Shown piece after piece: positions 1 to 9,227 of a DNA stretch of 64,000 bases (the first letter of the stretch is position 1; each line of letters opens with the position of its first letter). The notes beneath the pieces are model-generated. The model was not told where the DNA came from and searched no databases. It saw nothing but the letters and a program-made list of their open reading frames with translations. This DNA is from Pseudomonas sp. Q1-7 (GTDB taxonomy: Bacteria; Pseudomonadota; Gammaproteobacteria; Pseudomonadales; Pseudomonadaceae). The stretch is from contig NZ_CP116304.1 in assembly GCF_028010285.1 (NCBI RefSeq), forward strand, positions 1,938,501-2,002,500, in the 5' to 3' direction. The position numbers were made by a program, and so were the translations under genes.

Positions 1-1301
1 CGCGCCGTGCCTTCGAGGGCAGTTGGGCGCGGCAGCGACCGGCGGACCGGGAGCGCCTGCTGCTGAAATTGGCCGACCTGTTGGAGGCCCACGGCGAGGA
101 ACTGGCGCAGCTGGAAACTCTGAACAACGGCAAGTCGATCAACCTGTCGCGGGCCATCGAAGTGGGCTCGGGCGTCGAATTCGTGCGTTACATGGCCGGC
201 TGGGCCACCAAGATCGAGGGCAGGAGCCTGGACGTCTCCATCGGCGCCATTCCCGGCGGCAAGTACCGCGCCTACACAGTGCCGGAACCGGTGGGCGTGG
301 TGGGGGCCATCGTGCCCTGGAACTTCCCGCTACTGATGGCCCTGTGGAAGATCGTGCCGGCGCTGGCCTGCGGTTGCACGCTGGTGCTCAAGCCGGCTGA
401 CGAAACGCCACTCACCGCCTTGCGCCTGGGCCAGCTTTGCCTGGAGGCGGGGATTCCCGCTGGCGTGGTGAACATCGTCACCGGCGTCGGCGCCAAGGCC
501 GGCGCGGCCCTGGTGGCCCATCCGGGCATCGACAAGCTGGCCTTCACCGGCTCCACCGCGGTGGGCAAGCTGATCGGCCATGCGGCAGTGGAAAACATGA
601 CCCGCTTCACCCTGGAGCTGGGCGGCAAGTCACCGGTGATCGTGCTCGACGACACGGCGCTCGAACAGGCCGCCGCCGGTGCAGCAGGGGCGATCTTCTT
701 CAACAACGGCCAGGTCTGTACCGCCGGCTCGCGCCTCTATGTACAGCGCAAATCCTTCGACCGGGTGCTGGAGCGACTGCACGGTATCGCCGCTTCCCTC
801 AGCATCGGGCCGGGGATGGACCCGAGCGCGCAGATCACCCCGCTGGTGTCCGCGAAACAGCAGCGCCGCGTACTGGGCATGGTCGACAGCGGCCGGGCCC
901 AGGGCGCCAGCGTCATCTGCGGGGGCGGGACCCATGGCGAGCGCGGCTTCTTCGTCCAGCCAACGGTGATCGCCCATGTGCGACCGGAGATGCAGGTGGT
1001 GCGCGAGGAAATCTTCGGCCCGGTGCTGGTGGCCAGCGCCTTCGACGAACTCGACGAAGTGGTCGCCCTGGCCAACGACAGTCCCTACGGCCTGGCCGCC
1101 AGCATCTGGTCCAACGACCTGAAGCAGGTCATGGGCCTGATCCCGCGGCTGAAGGCCGGCACCGTGTGGGTCAACGCCCACAACCTGCTGGACCCTTCCA
1201 TGCCTTTCGGCGGCTTCAAGCAATCCGGCCTCGGCCGCGAGATGGGCCATGCCGCCATCGAAGCTTTCACCGAGAGCAAGTCGGTGTGCATCGCCTACTA
1301 A
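1..1301 (+). CDS. Aldehyde dehydrogenase, N-terminus cut by window edge (FeaB/PadA-like)
   Basis: NAD(P)-dependent aldehyde dehydrogenase that oxidises an aldehyde to its acid in the cytoplasm. The reading frame is open from base 3, so about 60 N-terminal residues lie outside the window. Visible family marks are PWNFPLLMALWK, the FTGSTAVG cofactor loop, LELGGKSP with the general-base Glu (codon 615-617), GQVCTAGSR with the nucleophilic Cys (codon 716-718), and EEIFGPV near the C-terminus. It lies 27 bp before an amino-acid/amine permease and upstream of a FeaR-like regulator. In enterics and pseudomonads FeaR controls oxidation of aromatic amines through phenylacetaldehyde, so phenylacetaldehyde dehydrogenase is the best guess. 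The family call is firm; the substrate is inferred from neighbours only. Other amine-derived aldehydes are possible. Confidence 0.9.
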   Translation, partial: RRAFEGSWARQRPADRERLLLKLADLLEAHGEELAQLETLNNGKSINLSRAIEVGSGVEFVRYMAGWATKIEGRSLDVSIGAIPGGKYRAYTVPEPVGVVGAIVPWNFPLLMALWKIVPALACGCTLVLKPADETPLTALRLGQLCLEAGIPAGVVNIVTGVGAKAGAALVAHPGIDKLAFTGSTAVGKLIGHAAVENMTRFTLELGGKSPVIVLDDTALEQAAAGAAGAIFFNNGQVCTAGSRLYVQRKSFDRVLERLHGIAASLSIGPGMDPSAQITPLVSAKQQRRVLGMVDSGRAQGASVICGGGTHGERGFFVQPTVIAHVRPEMQVVREEIFGPVLVASAFDELDEVVALANDSPYGLAASIWSNDLKQVMGLIPRLKAGTVWVNAHNLLDPSMPFGGFKQSGLGREMGHAAIEAFTESKSVCIAY

Positions 1302-1328
1302 CCTCATCCACTCGCGAGGAATACAACA

Positions 1329-2735
1329 ATGAACAAGAGTTCCCCGAACGGCGCCGGCCTTGCCCTGCCGGCCAGTGCTGACGCCGCCCGGCCGGCGAGG
1401 AAGGGTATCGGCTTCGCCACCATGATCGCCATTTGCATCGGTGTGGTGGTGGTGCAGGGCGCGATGATGTCGGCCCTGCAAGGCATGGGCCTAGGCGGCC
1501 TGAGCTTCCTCGCCGCCTTCGCGGTGGCCTTTGTCCTGGCGCAATGCTACGTGCAGAGCTTTTCCGAACTGGCGCTGATGTTTCCCCAGGCGGGCACGCT
1601 GGCCACCTACACCCAGAAGGCCCTCGGTCACTTTCCAGCCATAGTCGCGGTGTTCGCCGGCTACGTGATAGTGGCCATGTTCGGCCTGTCCGCCGAACTG
1701 CTGTTGGTGGATGCCATCCTCGACAAGCTGTTCCCCGGCGTCTTCCCGGCCACCCTGGTACCGCTGGGCATTCTCGTCGTGCTGACGCTGCTGAATATCC
1801 TCGGGACCGACGTGTTCGCCCGGGTGCAGAACTTCTTCACCTTCGCCATGGTGGCGGCCTTGCTGCTGGTTGGCGTCAGCGCCGTGGGCGGACTGGCGGA
1901 ACCGCCGGCGGCGGGATTCGTGGCGGATGTGGACTGGAGCTGGGCGGGCGTGCTCGATGGCAGCTTCTTCGGCCTGGTGACCCTGGCCATGTGGCTGCTG
2001 GTGGGGGCCGAATTCATCTGCCCGCTGATCGGCGAAGTGCGGCGGCCGGAGCGCAATATCCCGCGTTCGATGATGCTCTCGCTGACCATCACCTTCAGCC
2101 TGTTCGTGGTCTTCTGTATCGGCGCCAGCCGCTACCTGTCGGTGCAGACCCTGACCACTTCGCCCTTGCCCTACCTCGATTACGTATTCGCCGTATTCGG
2201 CAAGGGGGCTGTGATCATCGCCACCGTGATGGCCCTGACCGCCACCTGCAGCACCGTCAACACCGTGCTCGCCGCGGTGCCGCGCATGCTCTGCGGCATG
2301 GCGGAGAACGGCCAGGCCTTCCCGCAGATGAAGGTGCTGCACAAGCGCTTCGGCACGCCCTGGATGGCCATTGTCTTCGTCGCCATCATCATCGCGCTGC
2401 CGTTCCTGCTGATGGGGCCGGACTCCATCATCACCCTGCTGATCGCGGCCTCCACCAGTTGGCTGCTGGCGTACATCATCGCCCACCTCGATGTGATCGT
2501 CCTGCGCCGCCGCCATCCGCAGATGCCGCGTCCCTACAGGTCGGCTTTCTATCCGTTGCCGCAGCTGGTGGGCATCCTCGGCATGGGCTACATCGCCCTG
2601 AACAACTCGCCGTCAGCGGAAATGACCCAGACCGTCTACCTGTATACCGGCGCTGTGCTGCTGGTGGTGGGGCTGATCGCCGCGCTGTGGGTGAAGCTGG
2701 TGATGAAGCGCAAGTTGTTCGAGCCGGATATCTGA
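1329..2735 (+). CDS. APC-superfamily amino acid/amine permease
   Basis: A 468-residue polytopic inner-membrane protein with about 12 hydrophobic segments, an APC-family secondary transporter. The first helix (about residues 33-57) is followed by a second carrying PQAGTLATYTQKALGHFPA. The mid-protein segment GAEFICPLIGEVRRPERNIPRSM matches the conserved cytoplasmic loop of amino-acid permeases. The start has a GAGGA ribosome site 9 bases upstream. It sits 27 bp behind the aldehyde dehydrogenase, so the two are probably co-transcribed, and the FeaR-like gene follows. Uptake of an aromatic amine or related amino acid is a reasonable inference. The substrate cannot be read from the sequence. Confidence 0.85.
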   Translation: MNKSSPNGAGLALPASADAARPARKGIGFATMIAICIGVVVVQGAMMSALQGMGLGGLSFLAAFAVAFVLAQCYVQSFSELALMFPQAGTLATYTQKALGHFPAIVAVFAGYVIVAMFGLSAELLLVDAILDKLFPGVFPATLVPLGILVVLTLLNILGTDVFARVQNFFTFAMVAALLLVGVSAVGGLAEPPAAGFVADVDWSWAGVLDGSFFGLVTLAMWLLVGAEFICPLIGEVRRPERNIPRSMMLSLTITFSLFVVFCIGASRYLSVQTLTTSPLPYLDYVFAVFGKGAVIIATVMALTATCSTVNTVLAAVPRMLCGMAENGQAFPQMKVLHKRFGTPWMAIVFVAIIIALPFLLMGPDSIITLLIAASTSWLLAYIIAHLDVIVLRRRHPQMPRPYRSAFYPLPQLVGILGMGYIALNNSPSAEMTQTVYLYTGAVLLVVGLIAALWVKLVMKRKLFEPDI

Positions 2736-2814
2736 GGCTCGATGGCAAGTTCGAAGGGTCGCGCCGCGGCCCTTGTTTCTATCCGCAACCTCCCGGCGAG
2801 TGCGGCTTGTCGGT

Positions 2815-2838
2815 ACATGATTAACATGTTAATCATGT
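2815..2838. promoter_or_regulatory. 24-bp perfect palindrome upstream of feaR-like gene
   Basis: Half-site ACATGATTAACA is followed immediately by its exact inverse complement, giving a 24-bp perfect palindrome 46 bp before the feaR-like start codon. Its AT-rich core stands out from the surrounding high-GC DNA. It looks like an operator for a dimeric regulator of MarR, GntR or TetR type rather than an AraC site, which is normally a direct repeat. It is not followed by a T-run, so it is not an intrinsic terminator. Which protein binds is unknown. Confidence 0.55.
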
Positions 2839-2884
2839 CGCCATAATGACAAGGCGGGCCTGAGCCCGTTCCCGGAGGTGTCCG

Positions 2885-3847
2885 ATGGTTTCCCCAGCTG
2901 TCCGCTCCCATGATTTCGATTCCTGGCTCCGTGAACTGCGAGGCGTCTGCGGCCGCTTCGAGTCGCGTCCCGCGCTGAGCCATGGCCTGTTCATCGGCGA
3001 GATCGCTTGTCGGGACCTTTCCGGCCTGGAGGTGGCGCAGATCCGCACCAACGCCGGCGCGATCAGTCGCCAGCGCACCTCTGTCGACCATGACGATGAT
3101 CGCCACTGTTTCCTCGTGGTTCAGCGCAGCGGTCGCGCCCAACTGCGGCAGAACGGCGACAGCATCGAACTCATGCCGGGCGAGATGGCCCTGATGGATT
3201 CGGCCAGGGCCTGCGAAATCCTGCCCCATGGCCTGATCGAGCACGCCTCCTTCCACCTGTCCCGCGAGGATGTTTGCCGGTCCATGCCGGAAGGCCGGCC
3301 CACCTTCGGCAAACTGTCCCAGCACTGCGCCAGTGGCCGCGTGTTGCGGACCCTGGTGGAGCAGATCTGCGGCGGCGAGCTGGATGACTGCGCCGGCCTG
3401 GAGGAGGGCGATGCCCTGCAGGACGCGCTGATCGCCTTGCTGGGGCCAACCCTCCGCCAGCAGCCGGGGCAGACCTCCAGTGAGCTGGACATATCCCACA
3501 TGGCCGGCCTGCGCAGCCTGGCGCAGCGCCTGATCGACCAGTCCCTGTCCGAGCCCGGTCTCACGCCTTTGTTCCTGGCCAGGCAACTGAACATCTCGGT
3601 GCGCCAGCTCTACCGCCTGTTCGAAGAAGAGGGCGACAGCGTCTGCCGCTTCATCCAGCGCTCGCGCCTGAAGCGCAGCGCCTCCGACCTTGCCAACCCG
3701 CGCTTGCGCCACGAGTCCATCACCGACATTGCCTTCCGCTGGGGTTTCACCGATTCGGCGCACTTCAGCCGCACCTTCAAGAAACACTTCGACCAATCCC
3801 CCAGGGATTACCGCGCCAACGCATCCGCCGGCCAGTTACCCTCGTAG
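2885..3847 (+). CDS. feaR: AraC-family regulator, FeaR-like
   Basis: A 320-residue transcriptional regulator. The N-terminal half (about 1-190) is an AraC-binding-like sensor domain (HCFLVVQRSGRAQLRQNG...MPGEMALMDSARACEI), as in FeaR and other aromatic-catabolism activators. The C-terminal 100 residues are two HTH modules, LTPLFLARQLNISVRQLYRLFEE and ESITDIAFRWGFTDSAHFSRTFKKHF. GGAGGTG lies just upstream of the ATG. It follows the permease on the same strand after 149 bp, which hold a 24-bp palindrome. FeaR of E. coli activates tynA and feaB; here it presumably activates the preceding dehydrogenase and permease genes and perhaps an amine dehydrogenase outside the window. Family is firm; the exact FeaR orthology is probable. 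Confidence 0.75.
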   Translation: MVSPAVRSHDFDSWLRELRGVCGRFESRPALSHGLFIGEIACRDLSGLEVAQIRTNAGAISRQRTSVDHDDDRHCFLVVQRSGRAQLRQNGDSIELMPGEMALMDSARACEILPHGLIEHASFHLSREDVCRSMPEGRPTFGKLSQHCASGRVLRTLVEQICGGELDDCAGLEEGDALQDALIALLGPTLRQQPGQTSSELDISHMAGLRSLAQRLIDQSLSEPGLTPLFLARQLNISVRQLYRLFEEEGDSVCRFIQRSRLKRSASDLANPRLRHESITDIAFRWGFTDSAHFSRTFKKHFDQSPRDYRANASAGQLPS

Positions 3848-3900
3848 ATTGGCGCGGAGGAGCGAAGCCCAACTTGGAGGCCAGCCTGAAGTTTTGTCTT

Positions 3901-4215
3901 GTTGGGTTTCGTTCCTCTACCCAACCTACGGGTGACCGCGGCGCGGTGGGTAGGTTGGCGCCGAGCCTGCGAGGCCCAACGTTGCGGGCACGTTGCACGC
4001 GCCTTGTTGGGTTTCGTTCCTCTACCCAACCTACGGGTGACCGCGGCGCGGTTGGTAGGTTGGCGCCGAGCCTGCGAGGCCCAACGTTGCGGGCACGTTG
4101 CACGCGCCTTGTTGGGTTTCGTTCCTCTACCCAACCTACGGGTGACCGCGGCGCGGTTGGTAGGCTGGCGCCGAGCCTGCGAGGCCCGATGTTGCGGGCA
4201 CGCTGCGCTCAGCGC
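3901..4215. repeat. Tandem array of three 105-bp units (GTTGGGTTTCG/CCAACCTAC family)
   Basis: Three head-to-tail copies start at 3901, 4006 and 4111 with an exact 105-base period; the third copy is slightly diverged at its end. Each unit contains an imperfect inverted repeat: GTTGGGTTTCGTTCCTCTAC with CCAACCTAC, then GTAGGTTGG and CGAGGCCCAAC. This is a recurring intergenic palindrome of the chromosome, here amplified. It fills the 374-bp gap between the convergent feaR-like and fruR genes. Because 105 is divisible by three, both strands show long spurious ORFs. No unique spacers separate the units, so this is not CRISPR. Confidence 0.9.
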
Positions 4216-4221
4216 CAGGCC

Positions 4222-5205
4222 CTAGCGTTCCTTCAGCCGGCGCGCCACGCCGCGCACGCCGGGTTCGTAGAGGTCCTTCTCCACCGCCGCCAGGGCCAGG
4301 CCCAGCACCTGTTCGGCGATCAGTTCGTGCTGCTGGTACATGGCGTTCACCGGCAGCGGCAGGAAGTCCAGCAACTGGGTGTCGCCGAAGGTGCCCAGGC
4401 GCAGGCTGCCAGGCCAGTCGCCGCGCTCGCGCAGGGCGTCCAGCACGCCGGCCAGCAGCACGTAAGCAGTGGTGATCAGTACATCCGGCAGTTCATCCCC
4501 GCGTTCCAGCAATTCGCTCATCAGGCGTCGGCCGCATTCGCGGCTGAAGCTCTCGCCCTGTTCCTCCAGCACCTCGCAGTCCATCCCGGCCAGCGCCTCG
4601 TGGAAGCCGGCGCTGCGCTCGGCGCTGGTGGGCAGCTCCGGCCGGGCGCCGAGCAGGACGATGCGCCGGGGCTTGGTCTGCAGCAGGCTGCGGGTCAATT
4701 GGCGGGCGGCGTCGCGGTCGTCGCTGACCACCGAACAGAAGCGCCGGGGGTCGCGCACCCGGTCCAGGGCGATCACCGGCAGGCCGGCGTCCAGCAGTTG
4801 CGCCAGGCTGTCGTCCTCCGCTGGCAGGCAACTGGCGACGATCAGGGCATCGCAACGTCGCGCGCGGAACAGCTTGAGCAACTGGCGTTCGCTCTCCGGC
4901 TCGTCGTCGGAACTGGCGATCAGCAGCTGGTAGCCCCGCGCCCGCGCGCCCTGTTCCAGCAGCTTGGCGAGGCGCGCGTAGCTGGGGTTCTCCAGATCCG
5001 GGAGGATGAAACCCAGGGTCCGCGTCTGCCGACTGCGCAGGCCGGCGGCCTGGGGATTGGGCTTGAAACCGTGCTCGTCCACCACCGCCTGCACGCGCTC
5101 CACGGTGGCCGGGCTGATGCGCTTCTGCTCGGCCTTGCCGTTGATCACGTAGCTGGCCGTGGTCACCGACACACCGGCCAGGCGGGCGATATCGCTCAGT
5201 TTCAA
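4222..5205 (-). CDS. fruR: LacI-family fructose regulator FruR/Cra
   Basis: A 327-residue repressor. The LacI-type HTH opens the protein (KLSDIARLAGVSVTTASYVING), and the remainder is a periplasmic-binding-like sugar domain (LGFILPDLENPSYARLAKLLEQGARARGYQLL), collinear with E. coli Cra. I place the start at the TTG at 5205. It gives the canonical Cra N-terminus and has AGGAG 8 bases upstream, whereas an ATG at 5238 would add an unusual extension with no site. The gene is divergent from fruBKA with a Cra-type operator between them. In pseudomonads FruR represses fruBKA and is relieved by fructose 1-phosphate. Family and role are well supported. Confidence 0.92.
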   Translation of the reverse strand: MKLSDIARLAGVSVTTASYVINGKAEQKRISPATVERVQAVVDEHGFKPNPQAAGLRSRQTRTLGFILPDLENPSYARLAKLLEQGARARGYQLLIASSDDEPESERQLLKLFRARRCDALIVASCLPAEDDSLAQLLDAGLPVIALDRVRDPRRFCSVVSDDRDAARQLTRSLLQTKPRRIVLLGARPELPTSAERSAGFHEALAGMDCEVLEEQGESFSRECGRRLMSELLERGDELPDVLITTAYVLLAGVLDALRERGDWPGSLRLGTFGDTQLLDFLPLPVNAMYQQHELIAEQVLGLALAAVEKDLYEPGVRGVARRLKER

Positions 5206-5289
5206 GTTGACGACTCCTGTTATGCGGATGTGTTTCATCGGGCGGGCTTCAAGAAACGAAGATTATCGAGTAACGTGCCAGCTCAGTTT

Positions 5290-5306
5290 AGTGAAACGAT
5301 TCAGCA
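5290..5306. promoter_or_regulatory. Cra/FruR operator upstream of fruB
   Basis: The core TGAAACGATTCA at 5292-5303 is a near-perfect inverted repeat matching the known Cra/FruR recognition pattern TGAAACGNTTCA. It sits between the divergent fruR and fruBKA genes, 85 bp from the fruR start and 104 bp from the fruB start, so one repressor could control both directions. Confidence 0.8.
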
Positions 5307-5409
5307 GGCGTCCTGTCTACGCTTTGACCAGCCGCCGCGACGGCTGGTAGGCGCTGCTGATGGAAGGTGACAACGATAAGAAGGGCGCAAGGCCCGGAGA
5401 GGTGGTGCG

Positions 5410-8271
5410 ATGCTCGAACTGACCGCAGGGCAGATTTCCATGGGCCTGGTGGCGGCGGACAAGGCGTCCGCGCTGCGCCTGCTCGCCGAGCAGCTGGAAG
5501 GCGATGGCCTGGTGGCACCGGGCTACCTGGCCGGACTGGAGGCGCGCGAGGCGCAAGGCGCCACCTACCTCGGCCAGGGTATCGCCATTCCCCACGGCAC
5601 TCCCGAGACCCGTGAGCTGGTGTACACCACCGGCGTGCGCCTGCTGCAGTTCCCCGAGGGCGTGGACTGGGGTGAGGGGCAGATGGTTTACCTGGCCATC
5701 GGCATCGCCGCGAAATCCGACGAACACCTGCGTCTGCTGCAACTGCTCACCCGCGCCCTGGGCGAGGCCGATCTGGGCGCCGACCTGCGCTGTGCGCAAA
5801 GCCCGGAAGCCATCCTCGCGCTGCTGCAGGGCGCACCACGGGAACTGGCCCTGGACGACCAGTTGATCGCCCTGGGCGTGGCGGCCGAGGATTGCGACGA
5901 GCTGATCCTGCAAGGGGCCCGGTTGCTGCGCCGCGCCGAGTGTGCCGACGCCAGCTTCGCCGCCAGCCTGTTGCAGGGCGAAGCGCTGCCGCTGGGCGAC
6001 GGCCTCTGGTGGCTGCACAGCGACCAGGGTGTGGAACGCCCCGGCCTGGCCTATCTGACCCCGGAAAAACCCTTGCGCCACCAGGGCCAGCCACTGAACG
6101 GCCTCTTCTGCCTGGCCAGCCTGGGGGACGCCCACCTCGCACTGCTGGAGCGCCTCTGCGCCCTGCTGATCGAGGGGCGCGGCCGCGAGCTGGCCCGTGC
6201 TACCCAGCGCCGCGCCGTGCTCGAAGCCCTGGGGGGCGAGGCCCGTCCGGACTGGCCGAGCCTGCGCCTGCCGCTGGCCAACGCCCATGGCCTGCACGCG
6301 CGCCCGGCCAAGGAGCTGGTGCAACTGGCCAAGACCTTCGACGGCGACATCCGTCTGCGCCTGGCCGACGGCGCGGCCGCTGCCGTATCGGCCAAGAGCC
6401 TGAGCAAGTTACTGAGCCTGGGCATCCGCCGTGGCCAGCTCATCGAGATCATCGCCGAGCCGGCCATCGCCGAGGCTGCGCTGCCAGCCCTGAAAACCGC
6501 TATCGAGCAGGGGCTTGGGGAAGAGGTGGAGCCGCTGCCTGTCGGCGAAACGGCTCCGGTCGAGGACGAACCGCCCGCCCAGCCCCTGGTCGCGCCGGCA
6601 CCCGGCAGCCAGCTGCAGGCCGTGCCGGCGGCGCCCGGTATCGCCGTCGGCCCGGCGCACGTCCACTTGCGCAAGGAATTCGACTACCCGCTGCGTGGCG
6701 AGTCGCCCGGCGTCGAGCGCGAACGCCTGCAACAGGCCGTCGGCCAGGTGCGCGGCGAGATCGAGGCATTGGTGCTGCGCAGCGAAGCCAAGGCCATCCG
6801 CGACATCTTCATTACCCACCTGGAAATGCTTGCCGACCCGGAGCTGGCGGACGAGGTGGATGCGCGCCTGAAGCAGGGCGAAAGCGCCGCCGCGGCCTGG
6901 ATGGCGGTGGTGGAGAGCGCCGCCGCCCAGCAGGAAAGCCTGCAGGACGCCCTGCTCGCCGAGCGCGCCGCCGACCTGCGGGATATCGGCCGTCGCGTGC
7001 TGGCGCAGCTCTGCGGCGTGGACGCGGTAGCCGAGCCGGAGGAGCCCTACATCCTGGTGATGGACGAGATGGCGCCCTCGGATGTGGCGCGGCTGGACCG
7101 CGAACGGGTGGCCGGTATCCTCACCGCCCGTGGCGGCGCCACCGCCCACAGCGCGATCGTCGCCCGAGCCCTGGGCATTCCTGCACTGGTGGGTGCTGGC
7201 GCTGCGGTGCTGATGCTGGAACCCCGCACGCCGCTGCTGCTGGACGGCCAGCGCGGCCGCCTGGTGGTGGCGCCGGATGCCGCGCAACTGCAACGCGCCC
7301 GTGAAGAGCAGGAGGGGCGCCAGCGTCGCCTGCAACGGGCCGACGCCCACAAGCGGGAACCCGCGCTCACCCGCGACGGCCACCCGGTGGAAATCTGCGC
7401 CAACCTGGGCGACAGCGGCGCCGCCGCCAAGGCGGTGGCCCAGGGGGCCGAGGGCGTGGGCTTGCTGCGCACCGAATTCATCTTCATGGCCCACCCCCAG
7501 GCGCCGGACCTGGCGACCCAGGAGGCCGAGTACCGCCGTGTGTTCGACGCCCTCGACGGCCGTCCGCTGGTGGCCCGCACCTTGGATGTGGGCGGCGACA
7601 AACCCTTGCCCTATTGGCCGGTGCCGGAGGAAGAAAACCCCTTCCTCGGCGTGCGCGGCGTGCGCCTGACCTTGCAGCGCCCGCACCTGATGGAAACCCA
7701 GCTACGGGCGCTGATGCGGGCCAGCGAGGGGCGTCCGCTGCGGATCATGTTCCCCATGGTCGGCAGCGTGGAGGAATGGCGTCAGGCGCGGGACATGGCA
7801 CTGCAGGTGGCGGCGGAGATTCCCCAGGCCGACCTGCAGCTGGGCATCATGGTGGAAGTGCCCTCGGCGGCGCTGATCGCCCCGGTGCTGGCCCGCGAGG
7901 TGGACTTCTTCAGCATCGGCACCAATGACCTGACCCAGTACGCGCTGGCCATCGACCGTGGCCATCCGACCCTCTCCGCCCAGGCCGATGGCCTGCACCC
8001 GGCGGTGCTGCAACTGATCGACCTCACCGTGCGCGCCGCCCACGCCCGGGGCAAATGGGTGGGGGTGTGCGGTGAGCTGGCCGGCGACCCCGTGGCGGTG
8101 CCGCTCCTGGTGGGCCTGGGGGTGGACGAATTGAGCCTCTCCGCCGGCGGCATCGCCGAAGTCAAGGCGCGGGTGCGCGAGTTCAGCCTCACTGCGGCCC
8201 GCGAGCTGGCCGAAGCCGCCCTGGCGCTGGAAAGCGCCGCGGCGGTGCGCGAACTGGCGGAGCGTTTCTGA
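5410..8271 (+). CDS. fruB: Fructose PTS polyprotein EIIA-HPr-EI (FruB)
   Basis: A 953-residue cytoplasmic phosphotransferase that passes phosphate from PEP to fructose EIIBC. Domain order is EIIA(Fru) at about 1-145 with the phospho-His at 62 (IAIPHGT); HPr-like domain at about 280-370 with the active His at 296 (NAHGLHARPA); then enzyme I from about 405 to the end, with phospho-His 580 (GGATAHSAIVARALG), PEP-binding motifs (DVGGDKPLPY, FLGVRGVRL) and the active Cys at 887 (VGVCGELAGDP). All three phosphorylation sites are present. The EI-HPr-EIIA fusion is the usual form of the fructose system in pseudomonads, which lack the general glucose PTS. ATG is preceded by GAGAGG. Its stop overlaps the fruK start by one base. 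Confidence 0.96.
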   Translation: MLELTAGQISMGLVAADKASALRLLAEQLEGDGLVAPGYLAGLEAREAQGATYLGQGIAIPHGTPETRELVYTTGVRLLQFPEGVDWGEGQMVYLAIGIAAKSDEHLRLLQLLTRALGEADLGADLRCAQSPEAILALLQGAPRELALDDQLIALGVAAEDCDELILQGARLLRRAECADASFAASLLQGEALPLGDGLWWLHSDQGVERPGLAYLTPEKPLRHQGQPLNGLFCLASLGDAHLALLERLCALLIEGRGRELARATQRRAVLEALGGEARPDWPSLRLPLANAHGLHARPAKELVQLAKTFDGDIRLRLADGAAAAVSAKSLSKLLSLGIRRGQLIEIIAEPAIAEAALPALKTAIEQGLGEEVEPLPVGETAPVEDEPPAQPLVAPAPGSQLQAVPAAPGIAVGPAHVHLRKEFDYPLRGESPGVERERLQQAVGQVRGEIEALVLRSEAKAIRDIFITHLEMLADPELADEVDARLKQGESAAAAWMAVVESAAAQQESLQDALLAERAADLRDIGRRVLAQLCGVDAVAEPEEPYILVMDEMAPSDVARLDRERVAGILTARGGATAHSAIVARALGIPALVGAGAAVLMLEPRTPLLLDGQRGRLVVAPDAAQLQRAREEQEGRQRRLQRADAHKREPALTRDGHPVEICANLGDSGAAAKAVAQGAEGVGLLRTEFIFMAHPQAPDLATQEAEYRRVFDALDGRPLVARTLDVGGDKPLPYWPVPEEENPFLGVRGVRLTLQRPHLMETQLRALMRASEGRPLRIMFPMVGSVEEWRQARDMALQVAAEIPQADLQLGIMVEVPSAALIAPVLAREVDFFSIGTNDLTQYALAIDRGHPTLSAQADGLHPAVLQLIDLTVRAAHARGKWVGVCGELAGDPVAVPLLVGLGVDELSLSAGGIAEVKARVREFSLTAARELAEAALALESAAAVRELAERF

Positions 8272-9227
8272 TGGCACGGATTCTCAGCATTACCCTCAAC
8301 CCCGCCCTGGACCTGACCCTGCGCCTGGAGCGCCTGGAAGCCGGCCAGGTCAATCGCAGCCTGGAGCAGGCCAGCCATGCGGCGGGCAAGGGCATCAATG
8401 TCGCCCAGGTACTGGCCGACCTCGGCCACGAGCTGACCGTTAGCGGTTTTCTCGGCGCGGACAATGCCGACGCCTTCGACGCGCTGTTCGTTCGGCGCGG
8501 CTTCGCCGACGCCTTCGTCCGGGTGCCGGGGGAAACCCGCAGCAATATCAAGCTGGCGGAAGCCGATGGCCGCATCACCGATATCAACGGCCCCGGCCCG
8601 CAGGTGAATGCGCTGGCACAGGTCGAGCTGCTGATGCGGCTGGACGCACTCGCACCGGGGCATGACCTCGCCGTGGTGGCTGGCAGCCTGCCGCGCGGGG
8701 TCGAGCCGCACTTCCTCACCGACCTGATCAACCGGCTTCAGGGCCACGGCCTCAAGGTGGCGCTGGACACCAGCGGCGAGGCCCTGCGTGACGGCCTGCT
8801 GGCGGCGCCCTGGCTGATCAAGCCGAACACCGACGAGCTGGGGCTGATCGGTGCGCGCAACCTGTCCAGCGTCCAGGCCCAGCGTGCCGAGGCCGCCCAA
8901 CTGCGGGCCCAGGGCATCGAGCACATCGTGATTTCCCAGGGCGCCGACGGCGTGAGCTGGTTCGGTCCGGGGCTTGCCCTGCATGCCCGGCCGCCGCGGG
9001 TGCGCGTGGTCAGCACCGTCGGTGCCGGCGACTCCCTGCTCGCCGGCATGGTCCACGGCCTGCTCAGCGGCTGGCCGGCCGAGCGCACCCTGCGCCAGGC
9101 CACCGCCATCGCCGCCCAGGCGGTGACCCAGGTGGGCTTCGGCATCCGCGACCGCGCGCAACTGCAACAGCTCGAAGGCGCCGTGCAGGTCCAGGCGCTG
9201 CCAGAACAACAAGAGGTCTCCCCATGA
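8271..9227 (+). CDS. fruK: 1-phosphofructokinase FruK
   Basis: A 318-residue PfkB-family sugar kinase that converts fructose 1-phosphate plus ATP to fructose 1,6-bisphosphate. It begins ARILSITLNPALDLTLRL and has the N-terminal PfkB signature HAAGKGINVAQVLADLG. The C-terminal signature STVGAGDSLLAGMVHG contains the catalytic Asp. Length is typical. It is translationally coupled on both sides: TGATG with fruB and ATGA with fruA. It removes the FruR inducer fructose 1-phosphate, so it also sets the level of induction. Confidence 0.95.
   Translation: MARILSITLNPALDLTLRLERLEAGQVNRSLEQASHAAGKGINVAQVLADLGHELTVSGFLGADNADAFDALFVRRGFADAFVRVPGETRSNIKLAEADGRITDINGPGPQVNALAQVELLMRLDALAPGHDLAVVAGSLPRGVEPHFLTDLINRLQGHGLKVALDTSGEALRDGLLAAPWLIKPNTDELGLIGARNLSSVQAQRAEAAQLRAQGIEHIVISQGADGVSWFGPGLALHARPPRVRVVSTVGAGDSLLAGMVHGLLSGWPAERTLRQATAIAAQAVTQVGFGIRDRAQLQQLEGAVQVQALPEQQEVSP

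Noticed and set aside
4222-5238. ATG start of fruR at 5238
   Set aside because: It adds 11 residues absent from Cra and lacks a ribosome site. TTG at 5205 has AGGAG at ideal spacing and begins at the conserved KLSDIARLAGVS.
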